This document shows, in pieces, positions 10,306-20,643 of a stretch of DNA of 64,000 nucleotides. This DNA comes from Tetradesmus obliquus. Lineage: Eukaryota; Chlorophyta; Chlorophyceae; Sphaeropleales; Scenedesmaceae. The notes under the pieces were generated by a model, which had not been told where the DNA came from, searched no databases, and saw nothing but the letters and a program-made list of their open reading frames with translations. A program made the translations under genes and the position numbers. The stretch is from assembly GCA_030272155.1 (NCBI GenBank), contig CP126199.1:1302001-1366000 (forward strand), given 5' to 3'. The first letter of the stretch is position 1. Every line of letters starts with the position of its first letter.

Positions 10306-13229
10306 ACGTCTTTTTCTGCACAGCACAAAAAACATCACATGTCACAGCAGTTGATCAGTTTGGGCGGCTTGCAGCACGATCCACCAACCACCAGCAAACA
10401 CTACTGTTACAACACGCGCTGGTTCTGTGCAATTTGACACCATGCATGCAGCTGCACCAGCCAACTGCAACAGAACACTTCTTGCCAGCCACTGCAATAG
10501 GTAAAACCTATGTACCTGCACACAAACTAACCTGCTTGCTCCAGTAGGCACTGGTATGGCCGCTGCAGCTGCTGCTGCCCGCCACACTGCTGCAGCCGCA
10601 CCACCTGCCGCTGCATTGCCTGCCCTAGCTGCAGCAGCTGCTGCCAGCCCTGCTGCCCTGCCACCGGCTGTCCCTGTGATACCACAAAGCCTTCAATGCG
10701 GCTGCCTTGCCACTGCTCATGAGGGTAGGTGCCTGGCAAATGCACGCCCTTACGCGCTGCTGCTGCTGCTGCAGCTGCTTCATCCACACTACCACCGGCA
10801 CTACCAGCAGCAGCAGCAGTGTCTGGCTCCTCTACTAACGCTGTCAGCTGCTGCAATGCTTCACCAGTAGGGCATCCGCTCAGCGCCAAGTGATCCAGCA
10901 GCTCCCGTGCTGCTGCTGCTGCTGCTCTGCCTGGCAGGATCCAGGTGTCATTCAGTGGCAGGCCAAACTGCAGGCACAGCTGCAGGAAGCTGAGCCATGA
11001 CAGGAACTCAGGCTGGCCGCTGCTGCCTGCTGTGTGTGCTGATGTGGCGACGAGGTAATCGCCAGCTGGCAGCTGCCCATGGTGCCCGTGGCAGCCTGGG
11101 GCAAACAGAATATTGAGATTGTTTTGTAGCAGAGCAAGAACGGCAGCAGAGGCAGCGTGTCAGTGCTTATGCAGAGGGGCAAATCTCAGCTGGCTGCTGG
11201 CGGCTGTCCCGGGTGGCCGTGGCAGCCTGGGCCCAAACCAAAGAATGCCATTGAGTTCAAAGCAGAGCAACAACGGCAGCAGAGGCAGCGTTCAAATGTT
11301 TGATGCAGAAGGGCACTTCTAGGCTGACTGCTGCTGCTGCTGCTGGCAGTGGCAGCCCGCAGGCAAGAGCACCATGCAATGGCTGAAGCTGCACTTGCAC
11401 CAAGCACATGCATGCGTGCACATCCAGCACATACTTGCTTGCGTGTTGTCCGGCGCACTCACCCCCCCCCCCCCCAAAAATCAAAGGCCTGTAGCAGCAA
11501 CTGACTGCCTGCCTACCTGTGACCATCTCACAGCTGACAGCCAATTGCCGCTGCTGCAGCGCATCCATCAGCGCAGCCAGCCGCTGCTGCGCTGCTGCTT
11601 CATCACCCAGCAGCCGCACAAAGTGTGCCTGCAGCAGCACTGCTGCCCCCGCGGAGTACTCGTTATCTAACGAGTTTTTGGCTGCAAAGCCCTGGGATGA
11701 CAGCGTCACTAACGAGCCGCTGTGCTTGATGGTGATGACCATGGGCCTGAGAAGTTGAGGAGAAAATAGCGGTCGCAGGCATGTCAGACAGTACACATGT
11801 GGAAGCGGCAGTGTGGATGCAATCCGTGACAGAGCAAAGTGATGCGCGGTATTCTGCTGTTGTCCCAATGCATTGCATGGGATGTCTAGGATGCAGCCAA
11901 GGCAGCCAGGTTTAGGGTCCAGTGCAGCAAACCAGCAACACAGCCAGGCAGGCTGGTGCTGCTCATGCATCATGCAGCTGTGTAGGCCACAGCGCAACTG
12001 CAACTACAACAGATAATAGACCCTGACCCAGCTGCTTTATTCGTGACAACTGCTCTGTAAGCAACTGCTCGTCATGGCAGCGGCAGGTGCTGCTGGTGCA
12101 GATGCTGCACCTGTCTGTTGTTAAGCTGCAATGGTACAGCCAGCACATCAGTCATGCAACTCCCTTCCGCCGTCTCACACCTTTCGTCTGCGTGCTGCAC
12201 GATGGCGTCTGTTATGCTGCTGTCCTGGCCCTCGTTTTCAAACTTTGGCAGGAAGGCCTGCTGCACGCGTGCTGACAGGATGCGGTCCATGGCAGCATTC
12301 GTCTCAACCTGGCATGTGCGTGCAGCAGCAATGGCAGTGGCAGTGGCAAGGGTGGCAACTACTAGCATCACCAGCACGCTGACAAGATGCAACTCATGTC
12401 AGCATCCGTCCCAACCTGGCATGTGTGTCTCGCAGTGGCAAGGGTGGCACACATCGCCATCAGTCGTAACAGCAGCAGCTGAAGCAAGGTTGTGGTAGGA
12501 CGGCATATGTTGTGGCTTTTGGGGCCCATCTATGTGCAGCTGAACGTGTTGTGTTGAGATGATACAGGAGGGGGTGGGTCACTCAGGCATGGGCAATGAA
12601 ACAAATTGAGAGCTGCCAGTAGCCACTGGCTAACATGTTGCTGCTGTTTCTTAGTAAGTTGAAAGCAGATAAATTGCACATCATCTTGTTGTATAGCTGC
12701 TGCTGCTGTAGCGCACCTTGAGCAGCAGGCCCCTGAGCAGCATCAGGTCCGATGCAGAGCAGTGCTGCAGGTACTTCTTGAAGGCATAGTCGCTCAGCAC
12801 GTGAACGATGACCGCCAGCTCCTGTGTTGCCTCGTCTGCTGGCTGATCCATATCATGGTCTGCTGCATCAGCTGCTGCAACAGCTGCTGCTGCTGCTGCT
12901 GCTGCTGCTGCAGGGCTGGGTGCTTCTTGGCGGTAGATTCTGCTGACCTGGCAGTACATGCAGCAGCCCGGTCCAGCCAGGCCGTAAAATTTGACCAGTC
13001 AACGGTGTTTAGCGTTGTTGGGGTTTTCGTGTATTCCCAACTGCCAAGTTAAAGGAGTTTGTGCTGTCAGCAGCAGCAGTAGCAGTAGCAGCAGCAGGAT
13101 AGGAGGTATCGCAGACCAGCGCTTGCTCTCAATGTTACCCACCTTGAACTGCACAGGTAGCTTGAGCTGCTTACTCAGCAGCATCATGTTCTGTATGCGC
13201 AAGAGCGCAGCCTGCGCTGTAGTGTCCAT
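2812..13229 (-). CDS. RNL: Plant-type tRNA ligase (ligase, kinase, 2H-phosphodiesterase), many exons
   Basis: Joins tRNA halves after intron removal, and HAC1/bZIP60-type mRNA halves in relatives. Exons that join in phase: 13143-13229, 12717-12947, 12181-12308, 11517-11746, 10532-11095, 9982-10315, 9470-9806, 9149-9258, 8763-8865, 8297-8524, 7548-7752, about 6826-7215, 6357-6532, about 6044-6257, 5269-5582, 3988-about 4569, about 3536-3688 and 2812-about 3026. Ligase part: FLPKFENE, IKHSGSL and AAKNSLDNEYSAG (candidate adenylation lysine), VSCEMVTG, GQLPAGDYLV, RIEGFVVS. Kinase part: SVPATGKS P-loop split by an intron, then QLVLADKN and MLRVLQRSNHEG. Phosphodiesterase part: two HxTL motifs (HVTLWHKD and PHITLAVAKG). 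Poly-Gln and poly-Ala inserts make it longer than the roughly 1100-residue plant enzyme. The first two exons are the least certain, since that N-terminus has no recognised match. Confidence 0.88.
4890..5345 (-). repeat. Four tandem copies of an exon end and donor in tRNA ligase
   Basis: The exon end coding HVIELPVAALGSDKQ (donor at 5268) is repeated about every 120-126 bp, with copies ending at about 5142, 5021 and 4901. The 5268 and 5021 copies have GT donors; the 5142 and 4901 copies have GC. Copies keep [CT]TCA[AC]CACATG and the CAG-rich intron start. Confidence 0.88.
5860..6100 (-). repeat. Copy of the LADKN exon end
   Basis: The + strand segment gcgcacctgacttgcgcag and onward at about 6039-6098 (true exon end, coding DNLARVADILRKSG) recurs at about 5868-5925 inside the next intron, with its gtgcgg-type donor. 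Confidence 0.8.
7435..7610 (-). repeat. Copy of an exon end and donor (VHLLVQPPDVS)
   Basis: The true exon end at about 7540-7600 and a copy at about 7437-7500 share cctcctcacctg, then cacatcaggcggctgcacc. Both retain a GT donor on the minus strand. Confidence 0.8.
7740..7915 (-). repeat. Copy of a 3' splice site and exon start
   Basis: The exon start LVQALQLQH (acceptor at about 7752) is repeated at about 7845-7880, upstream in the transcript, with its own gcatctgcag acceptor, followed in each case by an A/C-rich stretch containing acagcaacaggcag-type sequence. Confidence 0.7.
8020..8410 (-). repeat. Copy of the VDVDEELVKQ exon end
   Basis: Positions 8287-8405 (true exon end) and 8020-8136 match along about 115 bases, coding GDEPEGRPAGAFQG, then LLLA[VM]DVDEELVKQ in both. 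The copy lies in the following intron and keeps a gttggc-type donor. Confidence 0.88.
11035..11350 (-). repeat. Repeats spanning the GHHGQLPAGDYLV exon start and its intron
   Basis: About 125-bp repeats: the true exon start at about 11050-11100 is echoed at 11190-11235 and again at about 11320-11355. They are separated by a shared intron segment (cagagcaaNaacggcagcag) at 11130 and 11262. Confidence 0.7.
11462..11475 (+). repeat. Poly-C run of 14
   Basis: Fourteen C followed by AAAAA, in an intron of the tRNA ligase. On the transcribed strand this is a G run. Length may be affected by sequencing error. Confidence 0.9.
12290..12455 (-). repeat. Copy of a 3' splice site in tRNA ligase
   Basis: The acceptor and exon start at about 12293-12355 (tctcaacctggcatgtgcg and the following ggcaagggtggcaact) recurs at about 12402-12450 as tcccaacctggcatgtgtg. 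The copy lies upstream in the transcript. Confidence 0.7.
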
Positions 13230-15702
13230 GGCACGTTGCACGGCTTGCTGTTGTGTAGTGCTTTGCTTACGCCAACCACTTCATTGTGGGAGAAGACGTA
13301 CGCTGCACCGATTGACATTTGCTGACACGGTAGGGCGTGCAGGAGCACATTCTATCATGGTGCGGTGTTGGGGTTTGCAAGACCTGCAAGTGCTTGAAAC
13401 CGTCTCGCGGGACAGGTGCTTGCGTCTTGCACACCATCTCTGTCACGGCCACAGACATTAAAATTAAATAGCAAGTTGCCACTCGTCTGGACGACTTACT
13501 CGGCCAGACAGAACAGTGCATTGCTGTCCCCACTCAGCACAAGTGCTCTGGTGAGGGGAAAAGGCATGCCAAAAGGCACCGATCACAAGCATACACGTCA
13601 CCTGCAAGAAGCCAAGGTCATGCCGCCTTGACGCCCATCCGTCATTGCAGCAAGAAATGAAGCAGCACAGCAGGTGTGACCTGCATAACATCAATACCCC
13701 ATCAGCACGGCTGCTCAGGCCCAAGCCTTGCATGGCAAGCAAGCAGCCGCGCGCAATCTTATGCAAACATGCGCAGCAGCAGTGAGGCAACAAAACTCCA
13801 GTCCATCAAAACTGGACGAGGCTAAGTGCCAAGGCACGTGACACCGTACAACCTGCTAGCATGTGCGCCAAGCCAGGAAATCCGGCTGGCAGCAACACAA
13901 TTGAATACATGCTCCCGAGCAAGAGCTGCTGCTGGTGCTGCTGCTTTTGGTGTGCACCCCAGCTGGCACCGGGCATGCCCGCTTGTGCGCACCACGGCTT
14001 TTTTTTAAGGTAAAAAGAACTGCACTCCCAGCACGCAAACAAACAAACACGCATGCCAATCTGTGCTGAGGACTACCACCCGCGGCAGCTGCGCTGGTGC
14101 ACCCAAGTGCCGCCCATCACAACTTCACAATCATGAAAAGCAGCCACGGCAACACGACATCGGTCCAACAACCAGAAATCTACTATGCGCACAGCTAGCT
14201 GAAACGACACAATGCAGCCCAACAGGCTGAGGAGCATCGAATCCAGAAAGCTGTTGAAGTGCACAAACTAGACCCCACCACAAGGCAGCATTGGCATCAT
14301 CAACTCCATCTTCCTTGGCTTGGATTTTGTTAGTGTTGCCCCAGCACAAGGCAGCTGGCTGCAGCACATCCAGCTGTATGCTCAGCTGCAATCAGGCAGG
14401 TCCGGCTGTGGAATCCACATGCAGTATGTGTGCTGCAGTAAAGCGACAACAACTGATTGCTGCGCTTCAACACAAAAACACCTTTGAGCAAAGTGGTCTA
14501 AACCGGACACAGCCCGCAAGATGGCAAAGCAACAAATGACGACGCCACCGCTCCTGCTGCTTCAATCATGTGGTTCGCCCGTCAGCGCCAGGCCAGCGCT
14601 TCGACTTGTTAGCATCGTCACAAAATACGACATGAACGCAGCAATTGCAAGCGCTAGAATACATCAGGGCGCGCGCTATGAACCATAGCCTTAGATGTGC
14701 CTGCGAGCACTTGCAGGCACACAAAGAGCACAGAGGGATGGGTCACCCCTGTGCTCCTTGCAGGCAGCAGAGCAGCACCCCGCGCACCAGCAACACCACC
14801 CAGCTAGCATCGGCAGATCACTCTGCACACAGACCATGCTCACATGTACAGCAGTGTATGAGACAGCCCCATGCACAGACCCCCCTGTGCAAGATGTGTG
14901 CCTGGCGCTGCTTCCTGCAACACACACCGCGTGTGGAATGGTGGAATTCAGCAGCCTGACAGCTCCTGCACATGCTGATCAGAGACGGCACGCACTGCAG
15001 CCCTGCAGACAAATGCAATAACAATCCTGCAAGCGTGATGTAACATGCCGTGTGAAGGGCCCTGGCTGGGGCTAGCACAGCAGCAGCAGTCCATACACAG
15101 AAGACACGCATCTCCTGTGGCAGCACATGCTGCAGCAACGCATGCTGCAGATGACAGATCACGCCACAAATGATAATACGAAGAAAGACAACCCCACGTG
15201 TAACATGAATGGCATTGCCTGCAGAAACAAAGCACCTAGAGAGACGTGTGAGACAACAAAGACACGCTCCCTTGCGCAGCCAGCAACAACCACAACTATG
15301 TGCACCCCTCCACCTGTCACATGCACTGCTCAGAATGCTGCACAGCCTACAACATGCAACATGTCAGCAGCACCAGGCTGCGATCTGCACTGCATAGAAG
15401 CAAGTGCACAGCACACACACGGGCGCCAACCTCTGACAAAAAACCGCACACACCATGCCAGACAAAGCTGTGTTGCTGCTGTTGCACAACAGGTACCACT
15501 GCAGCATGGCTCAACCTGCCTGCACCTCACAATCCATGTGAGCCCGTGCATCCCAAGTAATCACCCTCTGCACTTGCGCAGACCCTGCCTGCCATTATGA
15601 CAACCCCCTAATCCCTTCATCATACTCGTACAACAGGTCCTCCATCTGGTACACTGTCCAGCAAAGCTGCCAGAACCGCACAGCCGCAGGTGCTGCTGCT
15701 GG
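13230..15702. other. Gap without a supported gene
   Basis: About 2.5 kb between the start of the tRNA ligase and the stop of serine acetyltransferase. I see no family match, no tRNA and no transposon ends. The + strand is C/A-rich, like the introns of the minus-strand neighbours, so untranslated or noncoding minus-strand transcript is possible. Confidence 0.5.
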
Positions 15703-17530
15703 TTAGATAACATAGTCCAGGATGAAGTCCTCAATTTGGTCCATTGTCTGGCAGGGCTCTGAGCGCGACCCCTGCTTCACAATCCTTGCAGGCACACCCA
15801 CCGCCACACTGTGGCACGGCAGATCACTGACCACTACGCTACCAGCACCAACCTTGGCACCACAGCCCACCGTCACATTGCCCAGCACACTAACACCAGC
15901 CCCTAGCAGCACACCATGGCCAATCGTCGGGTGGCGGATGCCCTTGCCTGTGCCGCTGCCGCCTAGTGTGACGTGGTGCAGCATGGAGACATTGTCTCCT
16001 ACGACTGCTGTCTCGCCAACCACCACACCTGTTGCGTGGTCGAGCAGGATGCCGCGGCCGAAGGTTGCTGCTGGGTGGATGTCCACATGGAAAGCCTCAC
16101 TAATGCGGCTCTGCAGCGCAACAGCAAGCATCTGCAAACACAAACACGCAGCACGCAGCGGCAGCGGCAGCAGTGCGTCAGTACTGAACCAAACTCGGGC
16201 AAAAGCAATAGCTGTGGCTCATCTGATGCACCTGCTCCAGCAACAGCAGCTGATCAGGCTGGGCTGAGCTTATGTACATACACTGCCAGCTGCCCCTGTC
16301 CTGCCAGCATCACAGTGTCCTGTCTGTCTTTGCAGCAACAGCCAAGCAGATCATGCCTGCTGCCGTGCTCACCTTGCGCCCCTTGCCCCACAGGTGGTGT
16401 GCGATGCGGTGGCACTGGATGGCCTGGAAGCCCTTGAAGTACAGCAGGCACTGCGTGTACTTGTCACACGCCGGATCCCGGTCAAAGCAGGCCTGCATGT
16501 CTGCGAGCGCTGCCTCAACTATGCTGGGCTCCTCTTTAAAGCAGTCCTCAATAATCTTGACCAGCTGCGTGCTGTACAGCGTAGGGCTAGCCAGCTTGTT
16601 TGCTAGGATGAAGTTGAGGGACTTCTCAAAGCTGGAGTGGCCTAGGATGCTGCTGTATAGGAAGCTGGCGAGTGTGGGCTCTGCGTCTGCGTCTGCTTTC
16701 GCCTCCTGGCGAATGCGCTGCCAGATCTCCTGCTTGCTGAGGTGGTGCGGCAGCGGCCGCCAGCCCTGCGAGGGGTGGTAGTCTGCAGCAGCAACAGAAG
16801 AAGAAGAAGCAGAAGCAGGAGAGGTGGGTGAGAAGTGGTTGAGGAATGGCAGATGAACAGCCTGGGCAGCAGCTTGCAGGACATGGCAAGGTGGCTACAC
16901 CAGCAACCAGAACAAAAGTAGAGAATGCTTGCAGGGCTCTTGTTCACTGCTGGTGCTGCAATGAACGCTCTGGTAAAGCCAGATCTACGCTGCTCACTGA
17001 CGCAGCTATGTGACAGATTCACTGACCACAGCGCGTGCATGCCCAGCTGCCTGCTGATAGATCGACTGCCTCTGCACACTGCTGCATGAATAAAGCCGCA
17101 GTAGTGCCACATCCCCCCATTACGCATGGACAAGAAACACGCAACCCCGGCATGCAGGCATCAACTCAGCTGGGCTGCAACAGCTCCAGTGCAGCACACG
17201 ACCCACAACAAACACAGCATACTAGGGAAGGCCTGCTGCTTCGCTCAGCAAACTCTTACCGTCTGGAACTCCAGGTATGCTGATTGGCTGCATCACGACA
17301 TCTGAGCTGGCCAGTCGAGCTGCCAGGGACTGCCTGACCTCATCCAGGTCTGTGGAGCTGCTGCTCAGCTGCGTCGAAATCTCGGGCGCCGCTGTGTTCG
17401 CCACTGTCAGGCGGGTTGTGCGTGCTACAACACAAAAAATGCTCATGTAAGCCTCGGCATGCAGCAGCTTGGAACGCTGTGCGGCTGAAGCAAGAGGAGT
17501 GGCAGAGACCAGGCCTGTCACGCCCGCCAC
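15703..17530 (-). CDS. SAT: Serine O-acetyltransferase (cysteine synthesis), three exons
   Basis: Makes O-acetylserine from serine and acetyl-CoA, the entry step to cysteine. Exons 17260-17530, 16373-16782 and 15703-16131 join in phase, giving about 369 residues. The start at 17530 gives MAGVTGLVSATPLASAAQRSK, which looks like an organelle transit peptide (inference). Exon 2 has the helical N-terminal domain (LASFLYSSILGHSSFEKSL, then FKGFQAIQCHRIAHHLW). Exon 3 has the left-handed beta-helix: DIHPAATFGRGILLDHATG, VVGDNVSMLHHVTLGG, RHPTIGHGVLLGAGVSVLG, then AKVGAGSVV. The protein ends DYVI; a C-terminal isoleucine is what inserts into O-acetylserine(thiol)lyase in the cysteine synthase complex. 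There are no junction repeats here, unlike in its neighbours. Confidence 0.93.
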
Positions 17531-18960
17531 CCACCTGCAGGCCGCTGCGGCGCGACTACGCGGCTTCCATGCTGTCTATTCTGCGTTCCAACTTGCCGCA
17601 GGACGCTACGCTGCTGTGCCAGCTGCATTCTCCCGGATTCGCAAGAGCGGGCCAGATGCTGGCCAGGCTCAAAGTGAATGCACAACAGACAATAAACAGT
17701 CAGTAGTGGATTTCCGAAGGTGGCTTATGAGTTCTGTGATGTGCGCAGAGTCTTCTCAAGGTCGACACAAGCTTGCTGCAGGCTTGATACAGCACTGGCG
17801 CCGAGCAACACAGTAATGAGAACAGACACACGTGTCGTATGGGCCTGTTGCACTGAGAACCAGCTGCAATGAGCAGTGCGCCCAAAGGTCTAAGAGTTAG
17901 AGGGACGGGGTGCAACAGGTGTGACAATGGCTGCTGCGCTATGTTTCCTCTGGCGGAAGGTGAAAACAATGACGAAAGCAAACGCTCCTTTGATCGAAGG
18001 TGCGTAGAAGGTTGTTGGCTTACTGCAACGGAAAAAACAGACCGGAGTTCCAAGTTCCAACGTGGAATCACTGGTGCATGTGCGTCACTGAGCAACGGAA
18101 GGAAGATGACTGTGATTACGCAACAACTCAGCATCGCGTCATTCAATTCTGCGTGATACATGCCCCTGGCCCTTTCTTCAGGATCGCTTCACAACCCTGG
18201 TTGTCCAGGGTCATCGATGGAGCAAACACTGCATCAGCCACACAACACCCAGCCAAGCACTAAACACCCAAGGCGCCTGGCGCTAATGCTAATGCAATAC
18301 GCAATTTCAGCAGAATCTTCTCCTGCTGCATCATAAGCAAGCATAGGGAACTGCCATCATGCAGTGAATTGCTGATGATGATACTGCCAGTCACCCAGTG
18401 TTCTGCACAGTGCTTTTCACCTAGACCAGGGTACCAATAACCATTCCAATTTTCACCAGCACTGCAGCTGCAGACCAATCTCACAATGTGCTGGAAGAGC
18501 ATCCAACCACCAACACCTTCCGTACCCTACTAGGGTGTAAGTACACAACGAGGCCTGTACATGGCAATAAATAATTTACGTGTGGTAGCTGCTGGGGTTG
18601 CATGCATCCACCAGCAGAGACTGCAAAATGCATGCCGCCTCAGATGGCCTGCCACACCTTGCCGCCTGGCTTTTTGGAAGCAGAGAAGAGCTTCTCCATA
18701 TGCACTGCGGCCAGACTCGACGCACTCTGCATGTGCAAATTGCTGTGGCTTTAGTTAGCATCAAAATGATTATTATGATAATACACTCAATTTGCATGCC
18801 ATGCGGCAGCCAACTGCCCACAGCAGGCCACAGCAGGCCACCATGCACGCAAATGCCTTCACAGGACCTGGCATAGCGAGCATGTCTGCATGCCTTGACA
18901 GGCCGTGCAGCAGCGCTCCTGCCTTGTTGCCTTCACAGGCTACGGCACAGCCTCCTGCTG
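17531..18960. other. Gap upstream of SAT
   Basis: Holds the 5' flank of serine acetyltransferase and the 3' flank of the FUSC-like gene. I see no supported gene, RNA or mobile element. The repeat array starts near its right end. Confidence 0.5.
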
Positions 18961-19495
18961 CGTATACGCAGCAGGACGTACTTCACAGGCCGTGCGGCAG
19001 TGAGCTGAGCACCTTCTGCACACATGAAGCATGCCATGCAGCAGCCCTTAGCCCACAGCTGTCAGCAGGCCAGCACACATGTGAATGCCTCCACAGGCCG
19101 TGTGCCAGCAGGCATCAAGATGTCCTGCTGTCACAGGCCGTGCGGCAGCGAGCATCAAGATGTGCTGCTGTCACAGGCCGTGCGGCAGCGAGCATCAAGA
19201 TGTGCTGCCGTCACAGGCCATGCGGCAGCGAGCATCAAGATGTGCTGCCGTCACAGGCCGTGCGGCAGCGAGCATCAAGATGTGCTGCCGTCACAGGCCG
19301 TGCAACAGCAAGCTGGGCACCTTCTGCACGCACGAGGCATGCCATGCAGCAGCCCTTGGTCCACAGCTGTCAGCAAGCCAACACACACGTGGATACCTCC
19401 ATAGGCCGTGCGGCAGCGAGCATCAAGATGTGCTGCCGTCACAGGCCGTGCGGCAGCGAGGCCTGTGCGTTGCCGTCACAGGCCATGGGGCAGTG
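18960..19495 (-). repeat. Compound minisatellite built from the 3' end of the FUSC-like gene
   Basis: A 40-bp unit (cacaggccgtgcggcagcga plus a 20-bp gcatcaagatgtgctgc[ct]gt half) repeats from about 19092 to 19310 and again at 19402-19475. A larger unit of about 310 bp, containing gcaccttctgca and catgccatgcagcagccctt, occurs at about 19005-19100 and 19315-19412. The cacaggccNtgNggcagtga core also forms the last codons and stop of the gene at 19476, so the array copies coding sequence. A 40-bp period does not keep frame, so the array itself is not coding. Confidence 0.88.
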
Positions 19496-20608
19496 AGCTG
19501 AGCACCTTCTGCACCAGGCAGTACAGGTTGTCCATCTCCTGGATGAGCTCGTCCAGCAGGAACTGGAAGCTGTACCAGCGCGTCTGCGGAGGTGATGCAG
19601 CAGCAGCGGCAACAGCAGCAGGCAGCAGCAAGCGTCAGGAGCCACCCATGGATTGCAGCCTCTTGCGAGCAAAGCTCTGCACCGGTTCACTGCGGCAATG
19701 TGTTGCTTACCTATGCTTTGGCTCAACAGGTGTCACATGTGTGACGATACTAACGAAGTGAATGCCCAAAAGCACCAGCAGCAGCATGTACTGCTTGCAG
19801 TTTTTTGCGAACAGTATAGCGTGCACAGCCTGCCTGCCACCAAACATACACCACGCATCTAATAGCTGCACTTCTTCGGCGCAGCCAGCCAGACAGCCAG
19901 CTGGCCAGCCAGCTAGCATGTTTTGCGCCTGGCAACCAACTCCAGCCCTCCCTACTCACCAACATCACAAACGTCATGCTCTCATGCATTGACGCAGCAG
20001 CAGCTGCTGCTGCAGCTGCGCCACTCGCAGCAGCTGCTGCTGCTGCAGCAGGCTCCGCAGCAGCCCCGCTGCCGCTGCCTGCCTGCTGCTGCGCCTCCAG
20101 CAGCTGCGCTGCTGCCTCTGCTGTGGTGGGGTCAGGTGCAGACACAGTACTCAGATTCCGCATAAGCTCGCGCGCCGCCTGCTGCTGCTGCGGCGTCATG
20201 GCTGCGACAGCCGCCGCCAGCGCAGACCCTGCTGCTACACTGGCTTGCCGATCTACTGCTGCTGCTGCTGCTCCTCCTGCTGAGCCAGGCAGAATGCAGC
20301 TGCTCTGCCGATGCGCGGCTTGGTAAGCACCAGCCGCAGCTCCGGCGCCTGCCCGCTGCAGCTTTACAGCTGCCATGACAGCCAGTGGCGTCATCTTTGA
20401 CCGGATGAGGCTGCTGCCGAGCCCTGCTGACCCTGCTGCTGCTGCTGCTGCTGGTTCCACAGCAGCGCCTGCAGCTGACAGGTACCGCTGCAAATCAGGC
20501 GTGTCCTTGTGGCCAGCAGCAGCAGCAGGCTCAGCAGCTGCTGCAGCGCATTCGGGCAAGTCCGACACATCAAAGATCAGGTCGCCTTGTGAGTCTGCAT
20601 GAGCCGGC

Positions 20609-20643
<35 letters not shown>

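Noticed and set aside
18960..19495. Regular 40-bp repeats that could be taken for a CRISPR array
   Set aside because: There are no unique spacers between repeats; the unit is directly head-to-tail, the host is eukaryotic, and the core is copied from the adjoining gene's coding end.
18792..19496. Plus-strand open frame of about 234 codons
   Set aside because: It is a repeat-driven reading of the minisatellite; the 40-bp period changes frame each unit and the real coding strand here is minus.
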